Notes: a model not told the origin generated them from the letters alone. DNA of 64,000 nucleotides from Gemmatimonadota bacterium (GCA_016719105.1 JADKAQ010000003.1:186001-250000); one strand, 5' to 3'. Positions 8,111 through 18,592 are shown, counted from the stretch's first letter. Program-made: numbers and translations.

Positions 8111-9447
8111 CCCACGACGCACGTGCCACGGTCTTCATCGAGACCTACGGCTGCCAGATGAACGTGAGCGACTCCGAGCTGATGCTCGGCTCGCTCGTCG
8201 CGGCCGGGTATGCCCCCGTCGACACCCCGGAACTGGCCGACGTCATCCTCCTCAACACCTGCGCCATCCGCGACCATGCGGAGCAGCGGGTGATTGGTCG
8301 TTTGGGTGAGCTCAAGCGCTCCATGAAGGCGGGGAGCATCGTGGGGGTGACGGGGTGCATGGCGCAACGCCTTGGGCCGCAGCTCCTCGACAAGGCGCGA
8401 CACGTGAGCCTCGTCATCGGGCCCGATGGCTATCGTGCCCTCCCCGAGCTGGTGGGAAAGGCGCGTCAGGGCGAACGCGCGGTCCAGACGTCGTTCGACC
8501 TCGAGGAGCACTACGAGGACTTCGCCCCGCGCCGCTTCGACAAGGTCAAGGCGTGGATCCCCGTGCAGCGCGGCTGCGACTACCGGTGTACCTACTGCAT
8601 CGTCCCGTTTACCCGCGGCTCCGAGCGCAGCCGCCGGCTCGACGACGTGGTGCGGGAGGCAGAACAGGTCGTGAGCGAGGGGATCAGCGAGATCACGCTC
8701 CTGGGCCAGACCGTCAACTCCTACCATGATGGGGATCACGGTTTCGCCGAGCTGCTGCGCGCGGTTGGAGCGGTCCCCGGGGTCCGTCGCCTGCGCTTCA
8801 CGTCGCCGCACCCGAACGACTTCAGTGACGCGGTGATCGACGCGATGGCGGAGGTCCCCGCCGTCTGTGAACACGTGCACCTGCCGATGCAATCTGGCTC
8901 GACGAGCATGCTCAAGCGGATGCTGCGGCGCTACACGCGCGAGGAGTACCTCGCCTGCGTCGACACGTTGCGCGCCCGTATCCCGGGGATCGGGATCACC
9001 ACCGACATCATCGTCGGCTTCCCTGGGGAGACGGACGCGGAGTTCGAGGAGACGCTCTCTGCGGTGCAGGCCGTCGGCTTCGACGACGCGTTCACCTTCA
9101 AGTTCTCGCCGCGCGACGGCACTCCGGCGACGCGCATGCCCGAGGAGTGGACGGTCCCCGACGCGGTGTCGGCCGAGCGATTGGGACGCTTGATCGAGGC
9201 GGTCCGCGCCGGCGCCCGCGCGAGGAACTTGCGAATGCTGGGAGAGCGTCGCGAGGTGCTGGTCGAGAAGCCCGCCAAGCGCGGCGAGCTGCTGCAGGCG
9301 CGTTCGCGCGACTACAAGACGGTGCTGCTCCCCGGAGACGAGTCGTTGGTCGGGCGCTACCTGACCGTCGAACTCACGGGCACGACTGGCTCGACGTTCA
9401 CGGGGACGGTGGTGCAGGAGCGCTCCCCCCTTCCGGTGGCGTCCTAG
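8107..9447 (+). CDS. miaB: tRNA i6A37 methylthiotransferase MiaB
   Basis: A 446-residue radical-SAM methylthiotransferase producing ms2i6A37 in tRNAs reading UNN codons. Motifs: TYGCQMNVSDSE, LLNTCAIRDHAE and VTGCMAQR for the auxiliary cluster; GCDYRCTYCIVPFTRG for the SAM cluster; a C-terminal TRAM domain with EVLVEKPAKR and VGRYLTVEL. Length equals the family norm. It is co-transcribed with mtaB, placing two related tRNA position-37 modifications in one operon. Confidence 0.95.
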   Translation: MTHDARATVFIETYGCQMNVSDSELMLGSLVAAGYAPVDTPELADVILLNTCAIRDHAEQRVIGRLGELKRSMKAGSIVGVTGCMAQRLGPQLLDKARHVSLVIGPDGYRALPELVGKARQGERAVQTSFDLEEHYEDFAPRRFDKVKAWIPVQRGCDYRCTYCIVPFTRGSERSRRLDDVVREAEQVVSEGISEITLLGQTVNSYHDGDHGFAELLRAVGAVPGVRRLRFTSPHPNDFSDAVIDAMAEVPAVCEHVHLPMQSGSTSMLKRMLRRYTREEYLACVDTLRARIPGIGITTDIIVGFPGETDAEFEETLSAVQAVGFDDAFTFKFSPRDGTPATRMPEEWTVPDAVSAERLGRLIEAVRAGARARNLRMLGERREVLVEKPAKRGELLQARSRDYKTVLLPGDESLVGRYLTVELTGTTGSTFTGTVVQERSPLPVAS

Positions 9448-9519
9448 CCGGCGGTCGTGCCGAGCGGGCTCCCGCCTTGCGGTGTGGAAGTGTGCGCTGC
9501 ATCACGCACGACCGCCGGC
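9447..9519 (+). repeat. 14-bp inverted repeat, possible terminator or structured RNA
   Basis: Arms 9447-9460 and 9506-9519 are perfect complements (GCCGGCGGTCGTGC), starting on the last base of the miaB stop codon. The 45-base loop contains a smaller hairpin at 9464-9475 (GCGGG-CT-CCCGC). No T-run follows. It may end the miaB transcript or form a structured leader for comFB; nothing else was seen in the 175-base gap. Confidence 0.45.
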
Positions 9520-9622
9520 AACTCCCGCCGTGTGACCCCGACGGTCCCCCAGATCGTCTGCTGTATGGCGGCGTCCGCTTCGCTGCCCCGCACGCGCGTC
9601 TCACGGCTCACACGATGGTTCG

Positions 9623-9919
9623 ATGCACAACGCTCTCGAAGAGGTCGTGGGGGAGGTCTTCGAGCAGTTGGCGCAGCGGCATGCGCACTTTCGTACCTGT
9701 GCGCAATGCCGTGATGACGTCATCACGCATACGCTGAATCAAGCTCGTCCCAGGTACATCAGCGGGTCGCTGATCGGCTCAGCGGTCACGCGCGTGGCGC
9801 TGTCGCACGGACAGGCGCGGGCCGAACTGGCCGTGCTCGTCCTCGATGCCATGCGCCGGGTGACCGCGCGCCCGCGCCACCCCCGTCCCACTGCGGCGGA
9901 GGAGCTCGCGCCGGGCTAA
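9623..9919 (+). CDS. comFB: ComFB-family late competence protein
   Basis: A 98-residue protein starting MHNALEEVVGEVFEQLA, with HFRTCAQCRDDVITHTLNQ and RPRYISG. This is the ComFB family pattern, with a paired-Cys motif (CAQC) that resembles a metal site and a conserved LN..RPRY segment. ComFB members sit in competence operons or in signalling proteins; their biochemical role is poorly known. Here it directly precedes comEC, which supports the call. The ATG at 9623 is the first in frame and gives the family length. Confidence 0.75.
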   Translation: MHNALEEVVGEVFEQLAQRHAHFRTCAQCRDDVITHTLNQARPRYISGSLIGSAVTRVALSHGQARAELAVLVLDAMRRVTARPRHPRPTAAEELAPG

Positions 9920-9939
9920 CCCTGGGATGCAGGAGGGGG

Positions 9940-12159
9940 ATGCCCCTCGTCACCTGGACGTTCGTGGCCTATGCCGCCGGTCTCGCCCTGGGATTCGGCG
10001 GCGTCGCCGTCGCGGCGGGGCTCGCGGCGATTCTCGCGGCCGTCGCCCTCGGCGTGGCCCGGCGGTGGGTCCTGGCGGTGTCGGCGTTCGCGATGGCAGG
10101 AGGGGCGGTGGTGGCCGAGCTGACGCGACGTGACGACGAGGCGTGCCGCCTGGCCGTTCGGCGGACGGGGCGGGCGATCGTCGAGCTGCGCACGGCGCTG
10201 GCCCCCGGACGTGCGGCGCGGGCGGTGGGTGCGCAGCCGGGATGCGGGGTTCGCGCGCGCGTGCGTGTGCGAGCCGGGTCGTTCGCCGCCGGGAGTCGCG
10301 TGGCGGTGCAGGGCGACTTCGCCTGGCGCGGTGGGGCGCTCGACGTCGCCGATGCGCGCGTGCAGCTGCTGCGCCCTCCGGGACGCCTCGCCCGCTGGCG
10401 TGCGCGGACCGGTGCGCGCATCGATGCGCTGTACGGCGCCGATGCGCCGCTGGCGCGCGCCCTCCTCCTGGCCGACGCCGACGACATCGACCGGGCGCTC
10501 CGGGATCGTTTTGCCGACGCCGGGATCATCCACATGCTCTCGGTCTCGGGGCTTCACGTGGGGATCATCGCCGGGGCGGTGCGCACGCTCGTCGTGGGGG
10601 CGCGTGCGCGCCTGCTGGCCGCCGATCTTCTGTCGTTAGGTGTGACGATCGCCTTCGTCGCCTTCATCGGCGCCCCGCCTCCGGCCGTGCGGTCAGGGGC
10701 CATGCTCGTCCTCGGGGTGGTCGCGCGCGTGCGGCAACGCCCGACGTCACCGTGGGGGATCTGGGCCGCGTCGTGCGCGTTCCCCCTGTGGGAGCCGCGC
10801 GTGGTCCTCGATCTGGGCTGGCAGCTGAGCGTGGCCGGGATGGCCGGCCTCCTGGCGAGTGGGACGCTGGTGCGGCGCGCGACGCGGCGACTCCAGGGGT
10901 GGCGTCGCACCGTGGTCTCCTCCATGGTCGCCACGAGTGTGGCGTCGGCCGCGACGGCGCCGCTGGTGGCGTGGGTGTTCGGGCGCGTCAGCCTCGCCGC
11001 GGTCGTGACCAACGTGGTGGCGGCTCCGCTCTTCGGCGTCGCGCAGCCACTCCTCTTTGCCTCACTCGTGGCGCTCCCGCTCTGGGGCGTCGCGCGCCTC
11101 CTCGCCGAGGCGGCGCGGAGCGCGCTCTGGCTCATCGATCGGGTGGCGTGGGGCGGGGCGGCGCTGCCGCTGGCGGCGGTGCGCGCCGAGCCCGATGCGA
11201 CGACGGCGTTGCTCCTGGGCGTGGGGGCGGTGGCAGGGGGCGTGGCGCTCACCGGGCGATGGTGGCGGCGGCCGGCGCTGGTGTCGTTAGGCGCGCTGGC
11301 CGCCGCCACCTGGTGGCCGTCGCTCCGTCCCGGCCCTGGTCGGCTCGAGCTGCACGTGATCGACGTGGGGCAGGGCGATGCGCTCGCCGTGCGCTCGCCG
11401 CGCGGCCGCTGGTTGCTCGTCGACGCGGGCGGCGGATGGCAGGGGGGAGACGCGGCGGCCTCGATCGTCTGGCCGTACCTCCGGCGCCATGGCGGCGATG
11501 TGGTGTATCTCTCGATGTCGCATCCGCACCTGGACCACATCGGCGGCATGGCGACGCTGCTCGCGCGTGCCGCCGCCGACACCCTCTGGGATGGCGCGTA
11601 CGTATCCGGAAACGCGGTGTATCGCGACGTGCTGCGGACGGCGCGCGGATTGGGGCGCCCCTGGCGACGGGTTGCGGCTGGCGACAGCGTCGCCTTCGAT
11701 GGTGTGATGGTCACGGTGCTCGCCCCGGATTCGTCGTGGCTCGCCGGGCTGGCGCGCGCGGGGGAGGTCAACGAGGCGAGCGTCGTGCTGCAGCTGCGGT
11801 TCGGGCGTCGGCGATTCCTGCTCACGGGAGACGCCGAGGGGGGGGAGGAGGCGTGGATGGTGGCGCGTTATGGTGCGTCGCTGGCGAGCGACGTGCTCAA
11901 GGTGGGGCATCACGGGAGCGTCACGAGTACGACACCTGACTTCCTGAATCTGGTTCGTCCGCGTGTGGCCCTCGTCTCGGTCGGCAGTGGGAATCGCTAT
12001 GGTCATCCCTCTCAACGAGTGTTGCAGGCGCTCGACGAGAGCGGGGCGTACCTGTTGCGCACCGACGACGACGGGACGATCGTCGTGTCCACCGACGGCA
12101 AGGACCTCGAGGTTCGGGCGAACGGGGGGCGATGGCGTGATGTGGTGCGAGGACGTTGA
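9940..12159 (+). CDS. comEC: ComEC/Rec2 DNA-uptake channel
   Basis: A 739-residue inner-membrane protein with hydrophobic N-terminal helices, an OB-fold-like segment (about 90-145), the competence domain beginning IIHMLSVSGLHVGI (about 195), many membrane helices, and a C-terminal metallo-beta-lactamase-like domain with IDVGQGDALAV, SHPHLDHIGG and LKVGHHGSVTS. It is predicted to carry single-stranded DNA across the inner membrane during natural transformation. ATG 9940 follows AGGAGGGG-type purines. Coupled with comFB, it indicates a competence locus; type IV pilus or ComEA genes are not in the window. Confidence 0.93.
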   Translation: MPLVTWTFVAYAAGLALGFGGVAVAAGLAAILAAVALGVARRWVLAVSAFAMAGGAVVAELTRRDDEACRLAVRRTGRAIVELRTALAPGRAARAVGAQPGCGVRARVRVRAGSFAAGSRVAVQGDFAWRGGALDVADARVQLLRPPGRLARWRARTGARIDALYGADAPLARALLLADADDIDRALRDRFADAGIIHMLSVSGLHVGIIAGAVRTLVVGARARLLAADLLSLGVTIAFVAFIGAPPPAVRSGAMLVLGVVARVRQRPTSPWGIWAASCAFPLWEPRVVLDLGWQLSVAGMAGLLASGTLVRRATRRLQGWRRTVVSSMVATSVASAATAPLVAWVFGRVSLAAVVTNVVAAPLFGVAQPLLFASLVALPLWGVARLLAEAARSALWLIDRVAWGGAALPLAAVRAEPDATTALLLGVGAVAGGVALTGRWWRRPALVSLGALAAATWWPSLRPGPGRLELHVIDVGQGDALAVRSPRGRWLLVDAGGGWQGGDAAASIVWPYLRRHGGDVVYLSMSHPHLDHIGGMATLLARAAADTLWDGAYVSGNAVYRDVLRTARGLGRPWRRVAAGDSVAFDGVMVTVLAPDSSWLAGLARAGEVNEASVVLQLRFGRRRFLLTGDAEGGEEAWMVARYGASLASDVLKVGHHGSVTSTTPDFLNLVRPRVALVSVGSGNRYGHPSQRVLQALDESGAYLLRTDDDGTIVVSTDGKDLEVRANGGRWRDVVRGR

Positions 12160-12207
12160 AGGGCGTGATGATCCTGCGGCTTTTCGTGCGGTCAACCCGG
12201 GCAGGCG

Positions 12208-12603
12208 ATGCTGAGACGAGCGCTGAAAACGATTGCAGGGGAGGATGAGCCGCTACCGCGAGACATGGTGGAGCGGTTTCCCGAGCTCGCCGTGATGCGG
12301 GTGCGTCGCGGTGGGCTGCCGCCGCGAGTGGGAGGCTGGTGCCTCGGGCAGTCGACGGTCGCCGGCATCACCTTCGGACGCACCGTCTGGCTCGGCACAA
12401 ACGTCCACGCGTCGGCGGAACTACTCTTGCACGAGCTTCGGCACGTTCACCAGTTTGCATCCGTCCGAGCGTTCCCCCTGCGTTACGTGTGGGAGAGCCT
12501 GCGGCGCGGTTACCATCACAATCGCTTCGAAGTGGAGGCCCGGCAGTTCGCGGCCGAACGCGTGCTTCCACCACACGAAGTCCCATCCAGCGAGGGCGCG
12601 TAG
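12208..12603 (+). CDS. Small HExxH zincin-like protein, function unknown
   Basis: A 131-residue protein with the motif LLHELRHVHQF around residues 73-83 (HExxH plus a nearby Gln) and ITFGRTVWLGTN before it, a pattern like DUF4157-type peptidase-fold proteins. No signal peptide is visible. It lies 3 bases before fbp and shortly after comEC. A second C-terminal metal ligand cannot be assigned with certainty, so activity is unproven. Confidence 0.6.
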   Translation: MLRRALKTIAGEDEPLPRDMVERFPELAVMRVRRGGLPPRVGGWCLGQSTVAGITFGRTVWLGTNVHASAELLLHELRHVHQFASVRAFPLRYVWESLRRGYHHNRFEVEARQFAAERVLPPHEVPSSEGA

Positions 12604-12605
12604 AC

Positions 12606-13631
12606 GTGGTCAAGCACACCGCCACCTCCGTCGTCACGATCGAGCGGTTCATCATCGAGCAGGAGAGGATGTTTCCCGAAGCGACGGGTTCTCTCTCTGC
12701 CATCCTCTACGACATCGCGCTCGCCGCGAAGATGATCGCCAGCAAGGTGCGTCGCGCCGGACTGGTCGACATCCTCGGCGCGATGGACACGCAAAACGTC
12801 CAAGGGGAGATCCAGCAGAAGCTCGACGTCTTCGCCAATGAGACCATCATCAAGGCGATGGATCATACGGGGCGGTTGTGCGCGATGGCGTCGGAAGAGG
12901 AGCCCGACATCATCAACATTCCCGAGCAGTTCAAGTGCGGGAATTACGTCCTCCTCTTCGATCCGCTCGACGGATCGTCCAACATCGACGTCAACGTGCC
13001 GGTCGGGACGATCTTCTCGGTCATGCGGAAGATCACCCGCGGGCCGCACGGCGAGATGGAGGACATGCTGCAGCCGGGGCGCCGCCAGGTGGCGGCGGGG
13101 TACATCATCTACGGCTCCAGCACGATGCTCGTCTACACCACCGGTCAGGGGGTGCACGGCTTCACGCTCGACCCGTCGATCGGCGAGTTCCTCCTGTCGC
13201 ACGTCGACATCAAGATCCCAACGCGTGGCCGCTACCTGTCGACCAACGACTCCTACGAGCAGTACTGGAGCGACAACGTGAAGGCGCTCATGCGGCGCTA
13301 TCGCGGGCTCGATGGCGAACAGAAGGCAATGAGCGTGCGCTACGTGGGCTCCCTGGTGGCCGACTTCCATCGCAACCTGCTCGGCGGCGGCGTCTTCGCC
13401 TATCCGGCCAACACGCAGTCCCCCCGCGGCAAGCTGCGCCTGCTGTACGAGGCCAACCCGCTCGCCTTCATCGCCAAGGAGGCGGGGGGCGCGGCGATCG
13501 ACGGCGTGCAGGACATTCTCGACGTCCAGCCCACCGAGTTGCATCAGCGCACACCGCTGTACATCGGCAGTCGCGACGACATCAACACCGCCCGCGAGCT
13601 GCTCGCGCGCGAACTCGCGGCCGTCGGCTAG
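12606..13631 (+). CDS. fbp: Fructose-1,6-bisphosphatase, class I
   Basis: A 341-residue class I FBPase hydrolysing fructose 1,6-bisphosphate in gluconeogenesis. Metal and substrate motifs are present: SEEEPDI, LLFDPLDGSSNIDVNV, GTIFSV, YGSSTMLVYTTG, RYVGSLVADFHRNLLGGG and LLYEANPLAFIAKEAGG. The GTG at 12606 gives the usual N-terminus; the frame remains open far upstream in the wrong context. A strong hairpin follows 25 bases after the stop, so the transcript probably ends here. Confidence 0.95.
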   Translation: MVKHTATSVVTIERFIIEQERMFPEATGSLSAILYDIALAAKMIASKVRRAGLVDILGAMDTQNVQGEIQQKLDVFANETIIKAMDHTGRLCAMASEEEPDIINIPEQFKCGNYVLLFDPLDGSSNIDVNVPVGTIFSVMRKITRGPHGEMEDMLQPGRRQVAAGYIIYGSSTMLVYTTGQGVHGFTLDPSIGEFLLSHVDIKIPTRGRYLSTNDSYEQYWSDNVKALMRRYRGLDGEQKAMSVRYVGSLVADFHRNLLGGGVFAYPANTQSPRGKLRLLYEANPLAFIAKEAGGAAIDGVQDILDVQPTELHQRTPLYIGSRDDINTARELLARELAAVG

Positions 13632-13655
13632 TTCACCGGCCGGGCGCTCCCCCAC

Positions 13656-13690
13656 CGAACGGGACGAACCTCCGCGGTTCGTCCCGTTCG
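13656..13690 (+). terminator. Hairpin terminator after fbp
   Basis: Perfect 15-bp stem (13656-13670 with 13676-13690; arm CGAACGGGACGAACC), 5-base loop TCCGC. There is no T-run after it, so it is rho-independent-like by stem strength only. Confidence 0.6.
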
Positions 13691-13723
13691 TCGTTGCAGC
13701 ACCGGTGAGTAACTTTCTCCCCC

Positions 13724-15375
<1,652 letters not shown>

Positions 15376-15460
15376 CGCGCGTCGTGGGACTGGCTGGTTG
15401 AGTGCCGGCATTCGCGCGGCTAAGTTATTGAAGCTGTAACGCTTGCACTCCAACACCGAC

Positions 15461-15871
15461 ATGCCGACTTACGAGTTCCGCTGCCCCGACGGCTCGATCA
15501 TCGAGCGCATCTTCAAGATCTCCGAAGTCCCGAGCGAGATTCCGGCTCCGGACGGCTCCGGGATGGCCGTGCGCATCATCTCGGGTGGGGCCGCGCTGAT
15601 CTTCAAGGGCTCTGGCTTCTACATCACCGACTACGGCAAGGACGGCAAGAAGGACCAGCGCGCCGCATCCAGCCCGAGCGAGAGTGGGAGTTCGTCGGGC
15701 AAGAGCGAGAGCAAAGGTGACAGCAAGAGCGAGAGCAAGGGCGACAGCAAGTCCGAGAGCAAGTCCGAGAGCAAAGGCGAGAGCAAGCCGACCGGCGGAA
15801 GTGCCGGGAGTGGCGGCACGAGTAGCGCTCCCTCGTCGTCGGCGCCGTCCAAGCCGAGCAGCAGCGAATGA
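15461..15871 (+). CDS. FmdB-like protein lacking zinc cysteines, with Lys/Ser/Glu tail
   Basis: 136 residues starting MPTYEFRCPDGS, with RIISGGAALIFKGSGFYITDYGKD, the conserved C-terminal half of the FmdB family. Typical FmdB proteins have two CxxC knuckles; here only one Cys remains, so a zinc ribbon cannot form. From about residue 68 the chain is low complexity, with repeated SKSESKGD units and a Ser/Pro/Gly end. ATG 15461 is chosen because it starts the family motif; an in-frame upstream start gives six non-conserved residues. It overlaps argS by 4 bases. Function unknown. Confidence 0.75.
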   Translation: MPTYEFRCPDGSIIERIFKISEVPSEIPAPDGSGMAVRIISGGAALIFKGSGFYITDYGKDGKKDQRAASSPSESGSSSGKSESKGDSKSESKGDSKSESKSESKGESKPTGGSAGSGGTSSAPSSSAPSKPSSSE

Positions 15872-17511
15872 CGCCCGAGACGATCCTTCGCGACGCCCTC
15901 CGCGACGCCGCGGTCGCCATGGGCGCCCCGGACGACTTCCAGCCGCAACTCGAGCGCCCCCGCGATCCGTCGTTTGGGGATTGGGCGAGCAACGCCGCGA
16001 TGCTGCTCGCCCGCCATCTCAAGCGCAAGCCGCTGGAGATCGCCCAGGACTTGGTCGCGCGGCTCGATGTCGCGAAGGCGGGGGTGTCCGAGGCATATGT
16101 CGCCGGCGCGGGGTTCATCAACTTCCGCCTCGCGGCGGGTGCCGAGGCGCAAGCGCTGGTCGGACTGCTGGCGGCCGGGAGCACGTACGGCCGGAGTGAT
16201 GAAGGGGGGCGTCGGGTGGTGAACGTCGAGTTCGTCTCGGCGAATCCCACGGGGCCGCTGCACGTCGGGCACGGGCGGCAGGCGGCGTTAGGCGACGCGA
16301 TCTCCACGCTGCTGGAGTGGACGGGGTGGGCGGTCACGCGCGAGTTCTATTACAACGACGCCGGCGTGCAGATCGCCAACCTCGGGCGCTCGGTGCAGGC
16401 GCGGGTGCGCGAGGTGACGACGGGCGTCGGCGACATCCCCGAAGGCGGGTACCACGGCGAGTACATCCGCGAGATCGCACGCGAGTACGTCGCGCAGCAC
16501 CCGCAGGATGCGCAGGGGGACGACCTCGAGGCGATCCGAGCCTTCGCGGTGGCGTACCTGCGCGGCGAGCAGGACAAGGATCTGCAGGCCTTTGGCGTCA
16601 AGTTCGACGTCTACTACCTCGAGTCGTCGCTGTACTCCGACGGCAAGGTGGACGAGACGGTGCAGATGCTGACCGCGGCCGGGCAGACGTTCGAGAAGGA
16701 CGGCGCGTTGTGGCTGCGTACGACCGACTACGGCGACGACAAGGACCGCGTGATGCGGAAGTCGGACGGGTCGTATACGTACTTCCTCCCGGACGTGGCC
16801 TATCACCTGGCCAAGTGGCGCCGCGGCTTCTCGCGCGCCATCGATGTGCAGGGGGCCGATCACCACAGCACCGTGACGCGCGTGCGCGCCGGGCTGCAGG
16901 CGTTAGGCATGGGGATCCCGGCTGGATACCCGGAGTACGAGCTGCACCAGATGGTCACGGTGATGAAGGGGGGCGAGGAGGTGAAGATCTCCAAGCGCGC
17001 CGGGAGCTACGTGACCGTGCGCGACCTCATCGACGAGGTGGGACGCGACGCGGTGCGCTATTTCCTGCTCATGCGCAAGTCGGACTCCCAGCTCGTGTTC
17101 GACGTGGACGTGGCGCGGGCGCAGAGCGAGGAGAACCCGGTCTACTACATCCAGATGGCACACGCGCGCGTGTGCGGGATCTTCCGCGTGGGTGAGGTCG
17201 ACGCGACGACGATCACCGGCGCAGGGGTCGACTGGAGCGCGCTGGCGGAGGACGACGAGCGCGAGCTGGTGAAGGCGCTGCTTGGCTTTCCGGCGTTGGT
17301 CACCGCGGCCGCGCGCACGCTCGCCCCGCACCTGGTGGCGTCGTACCTGCTGGAGACTGCGCGCCTCGTGCATACCTGGTATCACAAGCATCACGTGCTG
17401 GGCGAACCCGAGCCGATTCGTTCGGCCCGACTCGCCCTGGCACGCGCCGCACAAGTCACGCTGGCCAACGGACTCGCGATGCTCGGCATCACGGCGCCGG
17501 AACGCATGTAG
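15868..17511 (+). CDS. argS: Arginyl-tRNA synthetase
   Basis: A 547-residue class I aminoacyl-tRNA synthetase. It has an N-terminal Add1-type tRNA-binding domain (1-100), the HIGH-equivalent in ANPTGPLHVGHGR (about 130), the KMSKS-equivalent VKISKRAGSYVT, and a C-terminal DALR anticodon-binding domain ending near LGITAPERM. Length is typical. The ATG overlaps the FmdB-like gene (ATGA). A long inverted repeat starts 7 bases after the stop. Confidence 0.96.
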   Translation: MTPETILRDALRDAAVAMGAPDDFQPQLERPRDPSFGDWASNAAMLLARHLKRKPLEIAQDLVARLDVAKAGVSEAYVAGAGFINFRLAAGAEAQALVGLLAAGSTYGRSDEGGRRVVNVEFVSANPTGPLHVGHGRQAALGDAISTLLEWTGWAVTREFYYNDAGVQIANLGRSVQARVREVTTGVGDIPEGGYHGEYIREIAREYVAQHPQDAQGDDLEAIRAFAVAYLRGEQDKDLQAFGVKFDVYYLESSLYSDGKVDETVQMLTAAGQTFEKDGALWLRTTDYGDDKDRVMRKSDGSYTYFLPDVAYHLAKWRRGFSRAIDVQGADHHSTVTRVRAGLQALGMGIPAGYPEYELHQMVTVMKGGEEVKISKRAGSYVTVRDLIDEVGRDAVRYFLLMRKSDSQLVFDVDVARAQSEENPVYYIQMAHARVCGIFRVGEVDATTITGAGVDWSALAEDDERELVKALLGFPALVTAAARTLAPHLVASYLLETARLVHTWYHKHHVLGEPEPIRSARLALARAAQVTLANGLAMLGITAPERM

Positions 17512-17517
17512 GATCCA

Positions 17518-17668
17518 GAAGACGGGAAGACGGGAAGACGGGAAGACGAGTTCAGTCGCCCCCGATTCACGCGCTGCTCGCGCTTCGCCATGATGGTTGA
17601 AGGTCACAACTGATCGCTGGGAAGACGTCTCCCATCTCGTCTTCCCGTCTTCCCGTCTTCCCGTCTTC
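17518..17668 (+). repeat. 33-bp perfect inverted repeat made of GACGGGAA tandem units
   Basis: Left arm 17518-17550 carries about four copies of the 8-mer GACGGGAA; right arm 17636-17668 is its exact reverse complement, with CCCGTCTT units. The arms are 85 bases apart and fill the gap between argS and the PfkB gene. Transcribed RNA could fold into a very stable stem, which could end the argS transcript or shield the downstream start (17675). Confidence 0.85.
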
Positions 17669-17674
17669 CCCAAG

Positions 17675-18592
17675 ATGAGTGTTCTCGTCGTAGGCTCCGT
17701 CGCGCTGGACTCCGTGGAAACGCCGTTCGGCAAGGCCGACGAGGTGCTCGGCGGCTCCGGGACCTTCTTCTCGGCTTCGGCCAGCCACCTCACGCCGGTG
17801 CAGCTGGTGGGGGTGGTGGGGAGCGACTATCCGTTCGAGAAGCTGGCCCCGCTGAGCGCACGCGGCGTCGACCTCGCGGGGGTGGAGCGCGCCGACGGCG
17901 AGTCGTTCCGCTGGCGCGGGCGCTATCGCCACGACCTCAACTCGGCCGAGACGCTCGAGACGCGCCTGGGCGTCTTCTCGCACTTCCGGCCGAAGATCCC
18001 CGAGCAGTTCCGCAGTGCGCCGTACGTCTTCCTCGCCAACATCGACCCGCGCTTGCAGCTGGAGGTCTTGCGGCAGGTGGAGCGCCCCAAGCTGGTGGCG
18101 TGCGATACCATGAACTTCTGGATCGAGAGCCGGCGCCCGGACCTCATGGAGCTGCTCAAGCACGTCGATGCGATCCTCCTCAACGATGGCGAGGCGCGCC
18201 AGCTCACCGAGCACGCCAACCTGGTGAAGGCGGCGCGCTGGATCCTGAATCGTGGCCCCAAGATCGTGATCATCAAGAAGGGGGAGCACGGCGCCTTCAT
18301 GTTCACGGAGCACTCGGTCTTCTTTGCCCCGGCGTATCCGCTGGAGGATGTCTTCGATCCGACCGGGGCCGGCGACTCGTTTGCCGGCGGTTTCATGGGG
18401 TATCTCGCGCGCACGGGCAAGCTCGATGAGGAGCACATGCGGCGCGCGGTGGTCTACGGCTCGGCTATGGGATCGTTCGCCGTGGAGAAGTTCTCGATCG
18501 AGCGGCTGCTCGAGATCGATCACGACATGATTCGCGAGCGGCTGAACGAGTTCCGCCGTCTGGTGGCCTTCGAGGAGGAGCTGGCGTCGTGA
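17675..18592 (+). CDS. PfkB-family sugar kinase, substrate unknown
   Basis: A 305-residue ribokinase-fold kinase: MSVLVVGSVALDSVETPFG at the N-terminus, a GGSGTFFSAS substrate segment, and the ATP/anion-hole signature DPTGAGDSFAGGF near residue 229. The ATG at 17675 gives this start; the open frame upstream lies in the repeat and is not family-like. It overlaps purM by 4 bases (GTGA), suggesting co-transcription with purine synthesis. Substrate could be a sugar or nucleoside; no specific subfamily was recognised. Confidence 0.88.
   Translation: MSVLVVGSVALDSVETPFGKADEVLGGSGTFFSASASHLTPVQLVGVVGSDYPFEKLAPLSARGVDLAGVERADGESFRWRGRYRHDLNSAETLETRLGVFSHFRPKIPEQFRSAPYVFLANIDPRLQLEVLRQVERPKLVACDTMNFWIESRRPDLMELLKHVDAILLNDGEARQLTEHANLVKAARWILNRGPKIVIIKKGEHGAFMFTEHSVFFAPAYPLEDVFDPTGAGDSFAGGFMGYLARTGKLDEEHMRRAVVYGSAMGSFAVEKFSIERLLEIDHDMIRERLNEFRRLVAFEEELAS

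Noticed and set aside
15701..15800. Repetitive DNA as a CRISPR-like or mobile repeat
   Set aside because: The repeats are in-frame codons for Lys/Ser/Glu/Gly/Asp in the FmdB-like tail, without spacers.
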